Positions 1 to 6,591 of a DNA stretch of 15,216 bases are shown piece by piece. The first letter of the stretch is position 1. Each line of letters opens with the position of its first letter. The stretch is from the NCBI GenBank assembly GCA_001873945.1, contig MNYI01000013.1, forward strand, positions 14,922 to 30,137, read 5' to 3'. The position numbers were made by a program, and so were the translations under genes. Source of the stretch: Candidatus Desantisbacteria bacterium CG2_30_40_21 (GTDB lineage Bacteria > UBA9089 > CG2-30-40-21). A model generated the notes under the pieces. The model worked only from the letters and a program-made list of their open reading frames with translations. It was not told the origin of the DNA and did no database searches.

Positions 1-181
1 AAAAAAGTCAATGATTATCAAGGCAAACAAAGAGCCAAGGTTTAAGGTGAGAAAATATCATCGATGTCAGTTATGTGGACGGCCAAGGGGTTATCTACGC
101 CAGTTTGGGATGTGCCGAATATGTTTCCGTATGCTCGCTTTACAAGGGAAGATACCAGGTGTAAGAAAGGCAAGCTGGTAA
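1..181 (+). CDS. rpsN: 30S ribosomal protein S14, zinc-binding type (5' end off window)
   Basis: S14 sits in the head of the 30S subunit and contacts 16S rRNA. The reading frame is open from the left edge (visible residues K-K-S-M-I-I-K) and stops with TAA at 179-181. The family normally has about 61 residues, so only two or three N-terminal codons are probably missing, and the ATG at 11 is unlikely to be the true start. Counting from that ATG, the frame has C19-x2-C22 and C35-x2-C38, the zinc-ribbon cysteines of the short C+ form, and ends in the family-typical K-A-S-W. rpsH follows after 22 bp in the standard spc order. Identity is near certain; only the start is not visible. Confidence 0.96.
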   Translation, partial: KKSMIIKANKEPRFKVRKYHRCQLCGRPRGYLRQFGMCRICFRMLALQGKIPGVRKASW

Positions 182-203
182 TTTTAAAATGAGGTGATTT
201 AAG

Positions 204-599
204 TTGTTAACAGATCCAATTGCTGATATGCTGACTCGAATCAGGAATGCGAATAAGGCTGGTCATGAAAAATTAGATATGCCTGCCTCTAACCTGAAGA
301 CACAGGTAATTTCTCTTCTTAAAAGAGAGAGGTATATTAAGAACTATAAATTAATAGAGGATAGAAAGCAGGGTATACTGCGGGTATATTTGAGGTATGG
401 ACCAAATAATGAGAAAATAATTACTAATCTGAAGAGAATAAGTAAACCAGGACTACGAAGGTATAAAGGGTCAGAGAATGTATCAAGGGTGTTTAATGGA
501 TTAGGTGTAGCAATTGTTTCTACATCAAAAGGGATATTAACAGATAAAGAATGTCGGAAGATGAATGTTGGCGGCGAGATATTGTGTGAGGTGTGGTAG
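204..599 (+). CDS. rpsH: 30S ribosomal protein S8
   Basis: S8 binds the central domain of 16S rRNA and is a primary assembly protein; in E. coli it also represses spc operon translation. The 131-residue product is the usual family length. It starts with the characteristic T-D-P-I-A-D-M-L-T-R-I-R-N-A block and ends with the conserved G-G-E-I-L-C-E-V-W. The start is TTG at 204, chosen because the conserved block begins one codon later and a Shine-Dalgarno GAGGTGA lies at 191-197. Its stop at 597-599 is one base before the rplF start, so the two genes are probably translationally coupled. Confidence 0.97.
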   Translation: MLTDPIADMLTRIRNANKAGHEKLDMPASNLKTQVISLLKRERYIKNYKLIEDRKQGILRVYLRYGPNNEKIITNLKRISKPGLRRYKGSENVSRVFNGLGVAIVSTSKGILTDKECRKMNVGGEILCEVW

Positions 600-600
600 A

Positions 601-1143
601 ATGTCAAGAATTGGAAAAAAACCAGTGCTTATCACGGCAGGGGTTAATTTTAAGTTTAATAATGATGAAGTGGTTGTTGAGGGTGCAAAAGGAAGGTTGA
701 GTTGGATAATTCCTGCCTCAATGGATGTTTCACACGAGGGTAATGAGGTAGTTGTAACTCGTCCGACAGATAGTTGTATACATAGATCTCTACATGGATT
801 GACCAGAACTATTATCCAGAATATGGTTGATGGTGTTTCCAAGGGGTTTGTTAAGGAACTAATTATTGAGGGAATAGGGTATCGAGCTGAATTAAAGGGT
901 AAAAATATTGTGTTCGCCCTTGGATTTTCTCATCCTGTTGTGTTTGAGCCACCAGAAGGTATTACCTTTGAGGTTCCAGAGCCTACCAGAGTAAGGGTGA
1001 TGGGGATTAGCAAAGAATTGGTAGGTGAAATAGCAGCCAGAATCCGTCGAATTCGTAAGGCAGATTGCTATAAGGCAAAGGGTTTAAGATATGTTGGTGA
1101 GGTAGTTAGGAGAAAGGCTGGTAAGGTAGGCGGTAAGAAGTAG
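601..1143 (+). CDS. rplF: 50S ribosomal protein L6
   Basis: L6 lies near the base of the L7/L12 stalk and binds the sarcin-ricin region of 23S rRNA. The product has 180 residues, normal for the family, beginning M-S-R-I-G-K-K-P. The C-terminal half carries the conserved R-x-R-V-x-G-I-S-K-E-L-V-G-E and K-G-L-R-Y-V-G-E-x-V-R-R-K-A-G-K motifs. The open frame continues upstream to 565, but the ATG at 601 fits the family start; its ribosome-binding site, GAGGTGTGG at 588-596, lies inside the end of rpsH. A 204-bp gap holding an inverted repeat separates it from rplR. Confidence 0.97.
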   Translation: MSRIGKKPVLITAGVNFKFNNDEVVVEGAKGRLSWIIPASMDVSHEGNEVVVTRPTDSCIHRSLHGLTRTIIQNMVDGVSKGFVKELIIEGIGYRAELKGKNIVFALGFSHPVVFEPPEGITFEVPEPTRVRVMGISKELVGEIAARIRRIRKADCYKAKGLRYVGEVVRRKAGKVGGKK

Positions 1144-1160
1144 GGAAAGGAAGAAATTTT

Positions 1161-1259
1161 TATCCGCAGATTACGCAGATTGTTAGAGAAAGATGGAAAG
1201 AAGAGAAAGAATATAATGGGGTAATCTTTTCCTTATTAATCTGCGAAAATCTGCGGATA
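1161..1259. repeat. Imperfect palindrome in the rplF-rplR gap
   Basis: The left arm is at 1161-1181 and the right arm at 1238-1259. The reverse complement of the right arm matches the left arm except for a TAC/TTTC difference: an exact 12-bp outer block (TATCCGCAGATT) and an exact 8-bp inner block (CGCAGATT). Within each arm CGCAGATT is itself repeated. A related phrase, ATCTGTGGAATCTG, follows at 1277-1290, suggesting the right side was longer. GAAAGGA occurs at 1145-1151 and again at 1290-1296, a possible but weak target duplication in purine-rich sequence. There is no T-tract after the hairpin, so it is not a terminator. Confidence 0.8.
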
Positions 1260-1347
1260 TATCTTGTATCTCTGAAATCTGTGGAATCTGAAAGGATGAT
1301 GATCGTTTTTCACAAGATGTTGAGCAGTTACATAGAAGGGACAAAAA

Positions 1348-1704
1348 ATGAAGGTTAAGACAAAGCGAGATGCTAAGTTGAGAAGAAAGTTGAGGGTGAG
1401 ACAGAATATAAGTGGTACGCCGGAAAGGCTACGTTTAACTGTTTGTCGCACATTAAACCAGATCTATGGGCAGATAATAGATGATGAGAAAGGGGTAACC
1501 CTTGTTGCTGTTTCTAGCTTGAAGGGTATTGATACCTCTGGAATGAAAAAGACAGAGGTAGCAAGAGAAGCAGGCAGGATAATTGCCCGTAAGGCATTAG
1601 AAAAAGGAATAAAGGATGTGGTTTTTGATCGTGGTGGATTATTGTATCATGGTCGAATTAAATCCTTTGCTGATGGAGCAAGGGAAGAAGGGTTGAATTT
1701 TTAG
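1348..1704 (+). CDS. rplR: 50S ribosomal protein L18
   Basis: L18 binds 5S rRNA and helps bring it into the 50S central protuberance. The 118-residue product is typical in length. It has the basic N-terminus (K-x-R-x-x-K-L-R-R-K-L-R-V-R), the R-L-R-L-T-V-x-R-T-L-N-Q-I-Y-x-Q-I-I-D-D core and the C-terminal F-D-R-G-G-x-x-Y-H-G-R-I-K-x-x-A-D-G-A-R-E-x-G-L-x-F block. The ATG at 1348 has AGAAGGGA at 1334-1341. The final codons and stop (AATTTTTAG) are duplicated after the palindromic element that follows, suggesting that element inserted exactly at the gene's end and left the protein unchanged. Confidence 0.97.
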   Translation: MKVKTKRDAKLRRKLRVRQNISGTPERLRLTVCRTLNQIYGQIIDDEKGVTLVAVSSLKGIDTSGMKKTEVAREAGRIIARKALEKGIKDVVFDRGGLLYHGRIKSFADGAREEGLNF

Positions 1705-1786
1705 GCATGGCTTGAAAGAGGAGAAATTCCACCCCCTATCCCCGATAGCGGGGGACATATTTAAGGAATATGTATTGAACCATGCC
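1704..1786. mobile_element. Putative non-autonomous palindromic insertion at the end of rplR
   Basis: The terminal inverted repeats are GGCATGG (1704-1710) and CCATGCC (1780-1786). Inside are two hairpins: CCCCCTATC at 1732-1740 against GATAGCGGGGG at 1744-1754 with a one-base bulge, and ACATATT at 1755-1761 against AATATGT at 1767-1773. The outer stem with two inner hairpins would fold as a three-way junction. The element is flanked exactly by AATTTTTA at 1696-1703 and 1787-1794, as expected of an 8-bp target-site duplication. Because G1704 is followed on the other side by G1795, the duplication could be counted as 9 bp including the rplR stop codon. It contains no ORF, so it would need a helper transposase elsewhere. 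Confidence 0.65.
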
Positions 1787-1818
1787 AATTTTTAGTGTAG
1801 ATAAGAGGTAAAGGGATT

Positions 1819-2367
1819 ATGGCATTTGAAGAAAGAGAAAATAGAGAAAATAGAGGAAGAGACAGAGGAAGAGGTCCAAGAGAAAAAAAGAAAGAAAAAG
1901 AATCATCAGGGCTTAAGGAAAAGGTGGTTTTTCTTAATCGAGTAGCAAAGGTGGTTAAGGGTGGAAAGCGATTTGGTTTTTCAGCTCTGGTTGTAGTTGG
2001 TGATGAGAAGGGACAAGTGGGTGTTGGACTTGGGAAGGCAAAAGAGGTTGCCAGTGCTATTGCTAAAGGGGTTGAATTGGCAAAGAAGAGCATGATTGTT
2101 GTGGCATTGAATAATAATACCATACCATGTTTTTTCGTAGGTCATTTTGGAGCAGGACGGGTGATCCTGAAGCCAGCGGCGCTTGGTACAGGGATTGTAG
2201 CTGGTGCTGCTGTTCGGGCAGTAATGGAATCAGCTGGTATTCGTGATGTCTTAACCAAAATTATTGGAACAAATAATCCAATCAATGTAGTTCATGCTAC
2301 TTTGGAGGGGTTAAAAGGGATGAAGAATATAAAGGATAAGGTTGAACTTCGAAAAGGAAACAGGTGA
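1819..2367 (+). CDS. rpsE: 30S ribosomal protein S5
   Basis: S5 helps form the mRNA entry site and contributes to decoding accuracy. The product has 182 residues, longer than the roughly 166 of E. coli because of an N-terminal extension of about 30 highly charged residues (runs of E, R, K, N, G). From about residue 31 the conserved core begins (L-K-E-K-V-V-x-L-N-R-V-x-K-V-V-K-G-G-K-R-F-x-F-x-A-L-V-V-V-G-D), followed by G-x-G-x-G-K-A-x-E-V and P-A-x-x-G-T-G-I-x-A-G-x-x-V-R-A-V-x-E-x-A-G-I-x-D-V. The ATG at 1819 has AGAGGTAAAGGG at 1804-1815. Charged S5 extensions occur in several phyla; I see no separate domain in it. rpmD follows after 4 bp. Confidence 0.96.
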   Translation: MAFEERENRENRGRDRGRGPREKKKEKESSGLKEKVVFLNRVAKVVKGGKRFGFSALVVVGDEKGQVGVGLGKAKEVASAIAKGVELAKKSMIVVALNNNTIPCFFVGHFGAGRVILKPAALGTGIVAGAAVRAVMESAGIRDVLTKIIGTNNPINVVHATLEGLKGMKNIKDKVELRKGNR

Positions 2368-2371
2368 TGAA

Positions 2372-2563
2372 GTGGAGAATAAGCAGATAAGGATAAAATT
2401 GGTAAAGAGTGCCTTCGGAAGGGTGCCCAAGCATCGTAAGACCTTAGCTGTTCTTGGGCTTAGAAGGATAGATGATGTAGTGATAAAGAATGATACCGCA
2501 GCTATTCGGGGAATGATTAGCAATGTGTGTTATCTGGTTGAGGTGGAAAATGAAGTTAAATGA
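2372..2563 (+). CDS. rpmD: 50S ribosomal protein L30
   Basis: L30 is a small 23S rRNA-binding protein of the large subunit. The 63-residue product fits the family (about 60), with Q-I-R-I-K-L-V-K-S-x-x-G at the start and K-H-R-K-T-L-x-x-L-G-L-R-R-I in the middle. The open frame reaches back to a TTG at 2342 inside rpsE, but GTG 2372 is preferred: it places the family start correctly and is preceded by AGGTGA at 2362-2367, which overlaps the rpsE stop. The 3' end overlaps rplO by 14 bp, suggesting coupled translation. Confidence 0.93.
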   Translation: MENKQIRIKLVKSAFGRVPKHRKTLAVLGLRRIDDVVIKNDTAAIRGMISNVCYLVEVENEVK

Positions 2564-3005
2564 GTTAGAAGCTCCGGCTGGTTCGCGGAAAAAGGCTAAG
2601 AGAATAGGCAGGGGAATTGGAAGTGGTTGGGGAAAGACCGCTGGAAAGGGAGCAAAGGGGCAAAAGGCAAGGTCTGGAATGAAACCACGAAGAGGGTTTG
2701 AGGGTGGACAGATGCCGCTTCAACGCCGAATTCCAAAAAGGGGTTTTTTCAGCAGGAATAGAAAAGAATTTGCTATTATTAATGTGGAAAGATTAGGGGA
2801 AGGGTTTGAGTCAGGGGATGCAGTTACGACGGATATACTCCTGAGTAGAGGTGCTATCTCAAAACTAAAGTGTGGTGTAAAGATTTTAGGTAAAGGAGAT
2901 ATTAATATTCCCTTGCATGTAGTGGTTGAAGCAGCAAGTAAGGATGCGGTGAAAAAGATAGAGGCTGCTGGTGGAACGATAAAGATAATACACGAAAGAG
3001 AATAA
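2550..3005 (+). CDS. rplO: 50S ribosomal protein L15
   Basis: L15 is a 23S rRNA-binding assembly protein of the large subunit. The 151-residue product has the normal family length and layout: an extended glycine- and basic-rich N-terminal half (R-x-G-R-G-x-G-S-G-x-G-K-T-x-x-x-G-x-K-G-Q-x-A-R-S-G, then G-F-E-G-G-Q-M-P-L-x-R-R-x-P-K-R-G-F) and a globular C-terminal half. The ATG at 2550 is preferred to the ATG at 2523 because it opens the conserved M-x-L-N-E-L sequence and has GAGGTGG at 2540-2546, inside rpmD. A 182-bp gap containing a palindrome separates it from secY. Confidence 0.96.
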   Translation: MKLNELEAPAGSRKKAKRIGRGIGSGWGKTAGKGAKGQKARSGMKPRRGFEGGQMPLQRRIPKRGFFSRNRKEFAIINVERLGEGFESGDAVTTDILLSRGAISKLKCGVKILGKGDINIPLHVVVEAASKDAVKKIEAAGGTIKIIHERE

Positions 3006-3008
3006 TGG

Positions 3009-3120
3009 AATAGCATACGGATGACACAGATTTTGGTGGATTCTCATGGATTTTTAGGAATTTCCTTGCTAAGTTTTTATCCGTGTCAATCCGTTTCATC
3101 CGTGCAATCCGTGTGCTATT
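3009..3120. repeat. Phrase-type palindrome in the rplO-secY gap
   Basis: The outer arms at 3009-3022 and 3107-3120 are complementary at 13 of 14 positions (AATAGCATACGGAT against ATCCGTGTGCTATT). The centre is the exact hairpin AGGAA-T-TTCCT at 3056-3066, so the whole 112 bp is one decayed palindrome. The right half holds four tandem units beginning ATCCGT (3079, 3089, 3098, 3107; period 9-10). I see no flanking direct repeat and no ORF. The rest of the gap, 3121-3187, holds TGAACGGTTA at 3162-3171, which resembles the right end of the element at 9773-9870, and the secY ribosome-binding site. Confidence 0.8.
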
Positions 3121-3187
3121 ATTTGTAATCTGGTGATTCGTTACTGTATTTTTATATAGCCTGAACGGTTATGAAGGAAGAATAAGG

Positions 3188-4513
3188 TTGAAGGGAATTG
3201 AAAATATACTTAATCCATTTAAGGTTTATGAGCTAAGGAAAAGGATACTTTTTAGTCTTGCTGTGCTTGCTATTTATCGTTTTGGGGCAGCAGCACCTAC
3301 CCCTGGCGTGGATACAGTAGCCCTTGGACAGATATTCCAACAGGCAAAGGGTACGATTATTGGTATGCTGGACATGTTTTCCGGTGGAGCTTTTGAGAAG
3401 TTTTCTGTTTTTGCCCTTGGCATCATGCCCTATATCAGTGCATCCATTATTATGTCTTTGCTCACAAAGGTAATGCCTTCTCTTGAGAAGATACAGAAAG
3501 AGGGAGAGGTAGGCAGGAAGAAGATAAATCAGTATACCAGATATTTAACATTAGCCATTGGTATTATTCAGGCATCTGGTGTAAGTATCTGGATTCAGAA
3601 TATGCAGGGACTACAGGGTGAGAGTATGGTTTTGACCCCTGGTATTGGTTTCCATCTCATGACCATTGTTACCTTGACTACTGGAACTGCTATTGTGATG
3701 TGGCTTGGGGAACAGATTACTGAGAGGGGTATAGGGAATGGGGCATCTCTTATAATTTTTGCTAATATCATTTCTCAAATTCCAAATGGTATTCTTGAGA
3801 GTGGCAAGCTCTTGTTTACAGGTGAAAGGAATCCTATTGTTTTTATCATAGGGTTAGCGGTTATTCTGGTAGCTATAGCAGCAACAGTGACTATGATTCA
3901 GGGGCATCGTAAGATTATAGTGCAGTATGCTAAGCGAATGGTGGGAAGAAAGGTATATGGTGGGCAAAGTACTCACCTTCCTTTACAGGTTAATATGGCT
4001 GGTGTTATTCCCATTATTTTTGCCTCATCACTGCTTACTATTCCTGCCACTATCTTAACTTTTTTTGGTGGAACAGGCAATCCAGTCATGGAGTTTATAG
4101 TCAATCAATTAACCCCTGGACGGGGAGCAACATACTATGTAATAGAAACTGCGGCTATAGTATTTTTTACCTACTTTTATGTAGCTGTAATCTTTAATCC
4201 AGTAGATGTTGCAGAGAATATGCGTAAGTATGGTGGGTTTGTCCCTGGTATCAGGCCAGGTAAACCAACAGCTGAGCATATTGAACGCGTTTTGAAGAGG
4301 ATTACATTTGTTGGGGCAATATTTTTGGCTTTGATTAATCTTATACCATCATTGATGTATGGGGCAATGAAGATACCATTTCATTTTGGGGGAACATCTA
4401 TTTTGATTGTTGTTGGTGTTGCTCTTGATATTATGCGACGGATAGAATCTCATCTTTTGATGGGTCATTATGATGGTTTTATGAAAAAGGGAAAGATAAA
4501 GGGTAGATTTTAA
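3188..4513 (+). CDS. secY: Protein translocase channel subunit SecY
   Basis: SecY is the pore of the inner-membrane SecYEG translocon that exports or inserts proteins. The 441-residue product matches the family length and has about ten hydrophobic segments. Landmarks: the N-terminal helix with E-L-R-K-R-I near residue 15, the plug region around 55-70, I-T-E-R-G-I-G-N-G-A-S-L near 177-188, the cytoplasmic Y-G-G-Q-S-T-H-L-P-L-Q-V-N-M-A-G-V-I-P-I-I-F loop and helix near 257-278, and P-G-I-R-P-G-K-P-T-A-E-H-I near 353-365. The start is TTG at 3188 with AAGGAAG at 3174-3180; an in-frame TAA at 3182-3184 excludes any upstream start. It exports proteins such as the secreted products encoded at 9993-15216. 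Confidence 0.97.
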   Translation: MKGIENILNPFKVYELRKRILFSLAVLAIYRFGAAAPTPGVDTVALGQIFQQAKGTIIGMLDMFSGGAFEKFSVFALGIMPYISASIIMSLLTKVMPSLEKIQKEGEVGRKKINQYTRYLTLAIGIIQASGVSIWIQNMQGLQGESMVLTPGIGFHLMTIVTLTTGTAIVMWLGEQITERGIGNGASLIIFANIISQIPNGILESGKLLFTGERNPIVFIIGLAVILVAIAATVTMIQGHRKIIVQYAKRMVGRKVYGGQSTHLPLQVNMAGVIPIIFASSLLTIPATILTFFGGTGNPVMEFIVNQLTPGRGATYYVIETAAIVFFTYFYVAVIFNPVDVAENMRKYGGFVPGIRPGKPTAEHIERVLKRITFVGAIFLALINLIPSLMYGAMKIPFHFGGTSILIVVGVALDIMRRIESHLLMGHYDGFMKKGKIKGRF

Positions 4514-4578
4514 TGCCTATAAATAAGGCAAGTTTAATAGTATTTGAGTCGTTTGTCAAACAAAGAGGGAGAAGAAAA

Positions 4579-5226
4579 TTGCGAGTAATATTTTTAGGAC
4601 CTCCTGGTTCAGGTAAGGGGACACAGGCAAGTCGTTTGAGTGAACGATTTGGTATCCCTCAGATTTCAACAGGTGATATTCTCAGGAATGCAATTGTTAA
4701 TAAAATAGGGTTAGGAATAAAGGCAAAGGAATATATGGACAAGGGTGAACTTGTTCCTGATGATGTGATTATTGGTATTGTTGGTGATAGGGTTAATCAG
4801 CAGGATTGTGAAAATGGATTTATATTGGATGGATTCCCCAGAACGGTTGTTCAGGCAGAGTCGTTTGATAAGATGACAGAAGAGATGAGTATTCCTGTAG
4901 ATGTTGTCCTGAGCCTGAATGTAAATGAAGAAATGGTGGTTAAGAGATTGTGTGGCCGAATGGTGTGTAAAGATTGTAGCACTAATTATCACATCGATTT
5001 TAATCTACCAAAGAAAAAAGGGATTTGTGATCAGTGTAGTGGCAAATTATATCACCGTCCGGATGATGAAGAGGATGTGGTGCGAAATCGGTTAAGGGTT
5101 TATAAAGAGACAACTGAGCCATTGATTGATTATTATCAACAAAAAGGGCTTTTGAGGGCGATAGATGGAGAAGAGAAAATAGAGAATATCTTCAAGCAAT
5201 TGGTGAGTGTATTGGAAGTGATGTAA
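4579..5226 (+). CDS. adk: Adenylate kinase (zinc-containing LID)
   Basis: The enzyme catalyses ATP + AMP to 2 ADP in the cytoplasm. The 215-residue product is the long bacterial form. It starts with the P-loop G-P-P-G-S-G-K-G-T (residues 7-15), has the AMP-site D-G-F-P-R-T (84-89) and a LID domain with C130-x2-C133 and C150-x2-C153, the zinc-binding set. The frame is open from an ATG at 4513 that overlaps the secY stop (TAATG). I prefer TTG 4579 because the family begins M-R-V-I-F-L-G-P-P-G and AGAGGGAG lies at 4564-4571. Use of the upstream ATG would add 22 residues with no family match. Confidence 0.94.
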   Translation: MRVIFLGPPGSGKGTQASRLSERFGIPQISTGDILRNAIVNKIGLGIKAKEYMDKGELVPDDVIIGIVGDRVNQQDCENGFILDGFPRTVVQAESFDKMTEEMSIPVDVVLSLNVNEEMVVKRLCGRMVCKDCSTNYHIDFNLPKKKGICDQCSGKLYHRPDDEEDVVRNRLRVYKETTEPLIDYYQQKGLLRAIDGEEKIENIFKQLVSVLEVM

Positions 5227-5245
5227 GAAGTAAAGTTGTGGGATT

Positions 5246-5986
5246 ATGATAATCAGAAGATCAAAGCAAGAAATAGCTAAGATAGCAGATGCATCATCGA
5301 TAGTTAGTGAGGTGATACGACACCTGCAAAATATTGTTGAATCTGGGATGACGACACAGTATATTGCTGATGTAGCTAAAAAGTACATTGTGAAAAGGGG
5401 AGGGGAGCCAGCCTTTTTAGGGTATCATGGGTTTCCCGGGAATATATGTACTTCAATTAATTATGAGGTTGTTCATGGTATCCCTGGAACTAAGAAGATT
5501 AAGGAAGGGGAGCTATTAAAGATTGATGTTGGGGTAAGGTATAAGGGGTATTGTGGTGATGCAGCCAGTACCTTGAAGATAGGCAGGGTTTCCTCAGAAG
5601 CAGAAAAATTAATAACTGTGACCGAAGAATCTCTTTATGAAGGAATAAAGAAGGCTGTGGAGCATAATCGTTTACATGATATTTCTGCGGCAGTTCAGAT
5701 ATATAATGAAAAACATGGATTTTCTGTGGTACGGGATTATACAGGGCATGGGATTGGTCAACAGGTACATGAGGATCCTCCAATTCCAAACTTTGGCAAA
5801 TCAGGAAGGGGACCAAGGATTAAGACAGGAATGGTGTTTTGTATTGAGCCCATGGTTAATGCTGGTGGGCATAAAACAGAGGTTTTGCCTGATGGCTGGA
5901 CGGTTGTTACAGAGGATAGGAGTTTGTCAGCTCATTTTGAGCATACAATTGTTATTACTGATAATGGACCCATGATTTTAACATGA
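5246..5986 (+). CDS. map: Methionine aminopeptidase, type I
   Basis: Removes the initiator methionine from new proteins when the second residue is small. The 246-residue product is a compact type I enzyme. All five metal ligands are present as D94, D105, H168, E201 and E232, each three less than the E. coli numbering (97, 108, 171, 204, 235), along with catalytic histidines H77 and H175. Motifs seen: I-D-V-G...G-D-A-A, T-G-H-G-I-G-x-x-V-H-E-x-P, E-P-M-V-N and H-F-E-H-T. The ATG at 5246 follows adk by 19 bp; its ribosome-binding site is weak (GTGGGA just upstream). A mobile-looking palindrome separates it from infA. Confidence 0.96.
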   Translation: MIIRRSKQEIAKIADASSIVSEVIRHLQNIVESGMTTQYIADVAKKYIVKRGGEPAFLGYHGFPGNICTSINYEVVHGIPGTKKIKEGELLKIDVGVRYKGYCGDAASTLKIGRVSSEAEKLITVTEESLYEGIKKAVEHNRLHDISAAVQIYNEKHGFSVVRDYTGHGIGQQVHEDPPIPNFGKSGRGPRIKTGMVFCIEPMVNAGGHKTEVLPDGWTVVTEDRSLSAHFEHTIVITDNGPMILT

Positions 5987-6014
5987 TAAGAAATGGTTGT
6001 GATATTGTTTGAGG

Positions 6015-6189
6015 GTAACTACTCACCACAAAGACACGAAGACACAAAAAGTTGATAAGTTGATGGGTTGATGGGTTGGAAAGGGAATGGTTTATGAATC
6101 TGTGTTCCTTTAACCTATAAACTCATCAACCTATAAACCTATCAACTTCTGTGTTCTTCATGGTGAATTACTTTACCTGAGTAGTTACA
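6015..6189. mobile_element. Putative MITE-like palindrome between map and infA
   Basis: The ends are perfect 11-bp inverted repeats: GTAACTACTCA at 6015-6025 and TGAGTAGTTAC at 6178-6188. The interior continues as a long imperfect palindrome: CACCA...GAAGACACA on the left (6024-6046) against TGTGTTCTTCATGGTG at 6150-6165, then GTTGATG-type octamers at 6050-6080 against ATCAACCTATAAAC-type sequence at 6124-6147. Flanking copies of TTTGAGG lie at 6008-6014 and 6190-6196; taken as 8 bp they are GTTTGAGG and ATTTGAGG, one mismatch apart. The right copy supplies part of the infA Shine-Dalgarno (TTTGAGGAGA). There is no ORF inside. Removing the element and one repeat leaves a map-infA gap of about 35 bp. 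Confidence 0.65.
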
Positions 6190-6203
6190 TTTGAGGAGAT
6201 ACT

Positions 6204-6479
6204 ATGGCTAAGGGTGATATGGATTCTGGAAAAAAGGAAGAGGCAGTCAGGGTAGAGGGAACGGTTTTAGAGGCTTTGCCTAATGCGGTTTTTAAGGTGG
6301 AGTTAGAGAATGGACATAAGATTCAAGCCCATATATCTGGTAAAATGCGGATGCATTTTATAAAGATATTGCCAGGGGATAAGGTGGTTATAGAATTATC
6401 ACTTTATGATTTAACCCGTGGTCGGATTGTATATAGATCAAAAGATGGAAAAGGTATGGTGAGCAAAAATGAAGGTTAG
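6204..6479 (+). CDS. infA: Translation initiation factor IF-1
   Basis: IF-1 binds the ribosomal A site during initiation and assists IF-2 and IF-3. The product has 91 residues against about 72 usually: an extra 9-10 residues at the N-terminus and about 11 at the C-terminus (K-D-G-K-G-M-V-S-K-N-E-G). The OB-fold core is unmistakable: V-E-G-T-V-x-E-A-L-P-N-A-x-F-x-V-E-L-E-N-G-H, then H-I-S-G-K-M-R-M-x-F-I-x-I-L-P-G-D-K-V and Y-D-L-T-R-G-R-I-V-Y-R. The ATG at 6204 has GAGGAGA at 6193-6199. The 3' end overlaps rpmJ by 11 bp; the C-terminal tail may exist to reach that overlap and couple the genes. Confidence 0.96.
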   Translation: MAKGDMDSGKKEEAVRVEGTVLEALPNAVFKVELENGHKIQAHISGKMRMHFIKILPGDKVVIELSLYDLTRGRIVYRSKDGKGMVSKNEG

Positions 6480-6582
6480 ATCTTCAATTAAAAAGTTGTG
6501 TGAAAAGTGTAAAATAGTCAGGCGAAAGGGTGTAAACAGGGTTATTTGTGTTAATCCTAAGCATAAGCAAAGACAGGGATAG
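6469..6582 (+). CDS. rpmJ: 50S ribosomal protein L36, zinc-binding type
   Basis: L36 is the smallest large-subunit protein and stabilises 23S rRNA near the peptidyl transferase centre. The ATG at 6469 opens a 37-codon frame ending in TAG at 6580-6582: M-K-V-R-S-S-I-K-K-L-C at the start and N-P-K-H-K-Q-R-Q-G at the end. Zinc ligands are C11, C14, C27 and H32, the standard C+ pattern. The start lies inside infA, in another frame, 11 bp before the infA stop. Length and sequence match the family precisely. Confidence 0.96.
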   Translation: MKVRSSIKKLCEKCKIVRRKGVNRVICVNPKHKQRQG

Positions 6583-6591
6583 GGGAGAATT

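Noticed and set aside
1732..1754. GC-rich hairpin after rplR as an intrinsic terminator
   Set aside because: No T-tract follows the stem, and essential operon genes continue downstream; it is better explained as part of the inserted element.
3079..3115. Short regularly spaced repeats as a CRISPR array
   Set aside because: The units are 9-10 bp and directly adjacent with no spacers, and no cas genes are present.
4513..4578. ATG overlapping the secY stop as the adk start
   Set aside because: The extra 22 residues do not match adenylate kinases, whose P-loop begins near residue 7, and a good Shine-Dalgarno precedes TTG 4579.
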